Source: an uncultured Rhodoferax sp. (GTDB taxonomy: Bacteria > Pseudomonadota > Gammaproteobacteria > Burkholderiales > Burkholderiaceae_C). Taken from it: DNA of 9,684 bases. This document shows positions 6,874 through 9,684 of this stretch, piece by piece. The translations under genes and the position numbers were made by a program. Each line of letters starts with the position of its first letter. The first letter of the stretch is position 1. The notes beneath the pieces are model-generated. The model made no database searches, was not told the DNA's origin, and saw only the letters and a list, made by a program, of their open reading frames with translations. Location of the stretch: NCBI GenBank assembly GCA_936943465.1, contig CAKZJN010000055.1, forward strand, positions 1 to 9,684, given 5' to 3'.

Positions 6874-7269
6874 ATGGCAATCAGCACCATGTCCACTATC
6901 AGTAGCACCGCAAACATGCCGGCTGTTGGTATCGGCAGCGCGTTGCCGTCGGGGTCGGGTCGCGTCGCGTCGGCAGGCACAGCGGCTCCGTCACCCGTAC
7001 AAGCTGCGCCAGCGCCCGTGACCGCCGCGCAGCAAGACCCGACGCCCGGCCCCGAAGAGCTGAACAAGCTGGTGGCCAGCATGCAAAACCGGGTGAGCAA
7101 CCTGAGCTCGGATCTGGAATTTTCGGTGGACGACGATAGCGGCAAGTCGATCATCAAGGTAACCGAGCGCACCACCAAGGACGTGATCTGGCAGTTCCCC
7201 TCCGAACAGGCGCTGCAGGTCACGCGCGAACTCGACCGCTTTCAGAGCATGCTGAGCCGCAAGGTCTAA
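6874..7269 (+). CDS. flaG: Flagellar protein FlaG
   Basis: This 131-residue protein has the usual FlaG layout: a variable, low-complexity N-terminal half rich in Ser, Ala, Pro and Thr (about 1-58), then the conserved C-terminal domain (about 65-131). The conserved part contains LEFSVDDDSGKSIIKV, then a DVIWQFPSEQAL segment corresponding to the family pattern of a valine/isoleucine-rich strand followed by QIP-x-E. FlaG proteins in polar flagellates influence flagellar filament length, and flaG usually sits beside fliC and fliD. Here it is alone, downstream of the chemosensory and c-di-GMP operon, with its own sigma-28 promoter. It converges on the dehydrogenase gene with 7 bases between stop codons. 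Family membership is confident; the exact role is taken from family knowledge. Confidence 0.88.
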   Translation: MAISTMSTISSTANMPAVGIGSALPSGSGRVASAGTAAPSPVQAAPAPVTAAQQDPTPGPEELNKLVASMQNRVSNLSSDLEFSVDDDSGKSIIKVTERTTKDVIWQFPSEQALQVTRELDRFQSMLSRKV

Positions 7270-7276
7270 GCAGCAC

Positions 7277-8053
7277 CTAAAGCGTCTCGGTGTGGCCGTC
7301 GACCACCAGTTCCTGCCCCGACACGCGCGCGCCTTGCGGCGACGTGAGGTAGCGGATGGCAGCGGAAATATCCTGCGCTGAAACAAAGCTGCGCAGCGAG
7401 GCGGTCTGGGTAAACAAGTCGCGCACCTCGGCCTCGGTGCGGCCGGTTTTTTGCGCCTCGGCCGCAATCACGCGGTCCATGCGATCCCCCTCCACCGACC
7501 CCGGACACACACAATTCACCCGCACACCGGAGGGACCCAGTTCCTGCGCCAGCGTTTTGGTCAGGCCCCGGATGGCCCACTTGGCGCTGGCGTAGGGCGC
7601 CCGCCTCGGAAAGCCATAGAGCCCGGCCGTGGACGAAAGGTTCACGATGGCACCCGAACCCTGCGCCCGCAACACCCGGCCCGCCTCGCGGCAGCACAAA
7701 AACGTGGCGTCCAGATTGACCGCCAGGCACTGACGCCAGTCGGCAAAGGCCATGTCAACCACCTCGGCGGTGGGGCCGGAAATGCCGGCGCAGTTGACCA
7801 GCACGTCCAGCCCGCCCAGCGCCTGCAAGGCGGCGGCAAACAACTGCTGCACCTGCGCCTCGTCGGACACATCACACACCATGCCGGACAGATGCGGCTG
7901 TTGCGCCAGCGCGGCGTTGAGCGCGAGGGCATCGACATCGCAAATGAACACCTGTGCGCCGTCGGCCAGGTAGTCGATGGCCGTCTGAAAGCCGATGCCA
8001 CTGCCGGCGGCAGTGATCAGGACGCGCTGGGAAGGGTTGCTGCTGGATGGCAT
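7277..8053 (-). CDS. Classical short-chain dehydrogenase/reductase (SDR)
   Basis: This 258-residue protein is a typical single-domain SDR oxidoreductase of the cytoplasm. The cofactor loop is TAAGSGIG at 14-21, where the first glycine of the usual TG-x3-G-x-G is alanine, a variation found in functional SDRs. Asp39 at the end of the second strand favours NAD(H) over NADP(H). Further landmarks are Asp61, NCAG at 87-90, Asn113, and the catalytic Ser141, Tyr154 and Lys158 (YASAK). The PG motif after strand six is followed by an insert, VEGDRMDRV, which resembles an SDR subgroup annotated only generically. The substrate cannot be read from sequence. The start is firm: AAGGAG lies five bases before the ATG. 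The gene lies 55 bases after rarD on the same strand and may be co-transcribed with it, although a hairpin separates them. Confidence 0.92.
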   Translation of the reverse strand: MPSSSNPSQRVLITAAGSGIGFQTAIDYLADGAQVFICDVDALALNAALAQQPHLSGMVCDVSDEAQVQQLFAAALQALGGLDVLVNCAGISGPTAEVVDMAFADWRQCLAVNLDATFLCCREAGRVLRAQGSGAIVNLSSTAGLYGFPRRAPYASAKWAIRGLTKTLAQELGPSGVRVNCVCPGSVEGDRMDRVIAAEAQKTGRTEAEVRDLFTQTASLRSFVSAQDISAAIRYLTSPQGARVSGQELVVDGHTETL

Positions 8054-8058
8054 AAAGG

Positions 8059-8064
8059 CTCCTT
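8059..8064 (-). promoter_or_regulatory. Strong ribosome binding site of the SDR gene
   Basis: On the minus strand a perfect AAGGAG stands five bases before the ATG at 8053, which fixes the start of the dehydrogenase and suggests efficient translation. Confidence 0.75.
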
Positions 8065-8078
8065 GAACCAGGCCATGG

Positions 8079-8102
8079 TGCCGCAGGCGCGCGGCTGCGG
8101 CA
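8079..8102 (-). other. Hairpin between rarD and the SDR gene
   Basis: A perfect eight-base inverted repeat, TGCCGCAG (8079-8086) and CTGCGGCA (8095-8102), encloses an eight-base GC-rich loop, starting seven bases beyond the rarD stop codon. No T-tract follows in the direction of transcription, so it is not a standard intrinsic terminator. It may stabilise the rarD message or reduce read-through into the dehydrogenase gene. Confidence 0.5.
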
Positions 8103-8108
8103 TCGGTA

Positions 8109-8978
8109 CTAACGCGAGCGGCTGCGCAACCAGCCCTCTACGCTGTAGACCGCCAGCGCTACCCAAATCAGCACAAAGCCGACCAGACGCGGCCCGGCAA
8201 ACGGCTCGTTGTAAAGCCATGCGCCGAGCAGCACCAGAATGGAGGGCGCGATGTACTGCAGGATGCCCATCATCGACAAGGGAATGCGCCGGGCCCCGGC
8301 GGCAAACAGCAGCAACGGAATGGCGGTGACCGGACCGGCCAGCACCAGCCATGCCACCAGGGATGTGTCTTGGCCTGCCAATGCGCCCTGACCCCGCCAG
8401 GTCATCCAGACCAGCAAGCCCAGCGCAAAAGGGGCCAGCAGCAAGGTCTCCAGTGACAGGCCTTCGAGCGCGCCCAGAGGGGCCAATTTGCGCAGCAAAC
8501 CGTACAGGCCAAAGGTCAAGGCCAGGGCCAAGGCCACCCAGGGCACATGCCCGGCCTGCAGCGTCAGCCAGGCCACGCCGGCGCAGGCAATCGAAAACGC
8601 CAGCCACTGCACAGGGCGCGGTCGTTCGTGCAGAAACACAAAGCCCAACGCCACATTGACCAGCGGCAGAATGAAGTAACCCAAGCTGGCGTCCAGCACA
8701 TGGTTGTTGGTAACGGCCCAGATGTAGATCAACCAGTTGGCCGACAGCAAGGTGGCAGATAGGGCAAACGTTGCGACCACCCGCGGCGTGCGCAACACGT
8801 CACGCAACCAGCCCCAGCGCTTGAGCACTGCCAGCACCACCAGCACAAACACCAGCGACCAGACCACGCGGTGCAGCACCACTTCCAACGGTTCTACCGC
8901 AGACAGACGCTTGAAGAACAGCGGAAACAGCCCCCACAGCGTATAGGCCAGGGCCGCGTAGACAACGCCGATTTGCAT
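8109..8978 (-). CDS. rarD: RarD-type EamA/DMT family inner-membrane permease
   Basis: This 289-residue polytopic membrane protein has about ten hydrophobic helices and two EamA-type repeats, the length and layout of RarD. Signature stretches are ANWLIYIWAVTNNHVLDASL then GYFILPLVNVALG (first repeat boundary), LGALEGLSLETLLLAP and GPVTAIPLLLFAAGARRIPL then ILQYIAPS (second repeat). RarD proteins are drug/metabolite-type exporters annotated as putative chloramphenicol-sensitivity permeases. The true substrate is not established, and no resistance phenotype should be assumed. The ATG at 8978 starts exactly at the conserved N-terminal G-x2-YA-x2-AY-x2-WG motif, but no clear Shine-Dalgarno sequence precedes it. 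It lies downstream of gapA on the same strand but is separated by a terminator, so it probably has its own promoter, which I could not identify. Confidence 0.92.
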   Translation of the reverse strand: MQIGVVYAALAYTLWGLFPLFFKRLSAVEPLEVVLHRVVWSLVFVLVVLAVLKRWGWLRDVLRTPRVVATFALSATLLSANWLIYIWAVTNNHVLDASLGYFILPLVNVALGFVFLHERPRPVQWLAFSIACAGVAWLTLQAGHVPWVALALALTFGLYGLLRKLAPLGALEGLSLETLLLAPFALGLLVWMTWRGQGALAGQDTSLVAWLVLAGPVTAIPLLLFAAGARRIPLSMMGILQYIAPSILVLLGAWLYNEPFAGPRLVGFVLIWVALAVYSVEGWLRSRSR

Positions 8979-9000
8979 GGAGTGAGGGGCAGGTAAGGGT

Positions 9001-9025
9001 AAAAAAAGCGCGCCCGAAGGCGCGC
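9001..9025 (-). terminator. Intrinsic terminator downstream of gapA
   Basis: On the minus strand a perfect seven-base GC stem, GCGCGCC (9025-9019) and GGCGCGC (9014-9008), closes a TTCG tetraloop. It is followed immediately by seven T residues (9007-9001). This is a textbook Rho-independent terminator, placed to stop transcription from gapA before rarD. Confidence 0.88.
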
Positions 9026-9035
9026 GAGTAAAAGG

Positions 9036-9050
9036 ACGCTTCCGAAGCGT
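9036..9050 (-). terminator. Secondary hairpin, possible upstream terminator
   Basis: ACGCTTC and GAAGCGT form a near-perfect palindrome around one central base. On the minus strand it is followed by CC and then four T residues. It may act in tandem with the stronger terminator located eleven bases further along. Confidence 0.45.
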
Positions 9051-9063
9051 GTCTGACGCCAGG

Positions 9064-9134
9064 GCTACCGCAGACCCGGCTTAGCCGGTCTGCCGGTAGC
9101 GCCCCCTGCAAGGGGGAAGGCGGCGCCAGCCGCC
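9064..9134. repeat. REP-like composite of three hairpins after gapA
   Basis: Three adjacent inverted repeats fill this stretch. The first (9064-9100) pairs GCTACCG-CAGACC-GGC with GCC-GGTCTG-CGGTAGC around TTA, about 16 base pairs with one bulged C on each arm. The second (9102-9116) pairs CCCCCT with AGGGGG around GCA. The third (9119-9134) pairs GGCGGC with GCCGCC around GCCA. The composition and tight packing resemble dispersed intergenic palindromic elements, and I recall similar GC-rich blocks after genes in Comamonadaceae. Copy number cannot be judged from this window. Confidence 0.55.
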
Positions 9135-9147
9135 ACGGGGGTGAACC

Positions 9148-9684
<537 letters not shown>

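Noticed and set aside
7451..8329. Plus-strand open frame of about 292 codons opposite the SDR and rarD genes
   Set aside because: It is antisense to two clear genes, of low-complexity Arg/Ala/Gly composition, with no recognisable motif.

Overview
This window looks like chromosomal DNA of a Gram-negative betaproteobacterium, probably Burkholderiales/Comamonadaceae. The grounds are high GC content, the style of the encoded proteins, a RarD permease beside gapA, and a gapA-rarD intergenic stretch full of GC-rich hairpins of a kind I associate with Comamonadaceae. The family assignment is an inference from reading, not a search.

Positions 1-6706 hold a four-gene, same-strand signalling operon. 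A good sigma-70-type promoter (68-96) is followed by (i) a RocR-type response regulator with a REC domain and a complete EAL domain (c-di-GMP phosphodiesterase), (ii) a small methyl-accepting chemotaxis-type protein with two membrane helices and no periplasmic sensor domain, (iii) a single-domain response regulator whose REC domain aligns without gaps to that of the EAL protein, and (iv) a 1230-residue soluble hybrid kinase with five PAS-like domains, HisKA, HATPase, REC and HPt. Gene gaps are 34, 7 and 5 bases. The simplest model is a phosphorelay His707 -> Asp1004 -> His1174 in the kinase, then to Asp61 of the EAL protein and Asp71 of the single-domain regulator. This would couple cytoplasmic sensing to c-di-GMP breakdown. 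It resembles the Pseudomonas Roc logic (RocS-type kinase with HPt, RocR EAL regulator), but without a DNA-binding partner and with an MCP and a CheY-like protein instead.

Positions 6707-7269 hold a stem-loop, a near-consensus sigma-28 (FliA) flagellar promoter and a flaG gene not accompanied by flagellin. This ties the locus physically to motility.

Positions 7277-9684 are on the minus strand. Reading in the direction of transcription they are the 3' part of gapA (cut by the window edge), a run of five hairpins including a textbook intrinsic terminator, the permease gene rarD, another hairpin, and a classical short-chain dehydrogenase that converges on flaG with only 7 bases between the stop codons. 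These look like ordinary housekeeping or accessory metabolic genes, not part of the signalling module.

No tRNA, rRNA, CRISPR array, insertion sequence or phage gene was seen. The most interesting part is the complete, self-contained phosphorelay/c-di-GMP/chemoreceptor operon. Its components are known families; the combination is what deserves a second look.
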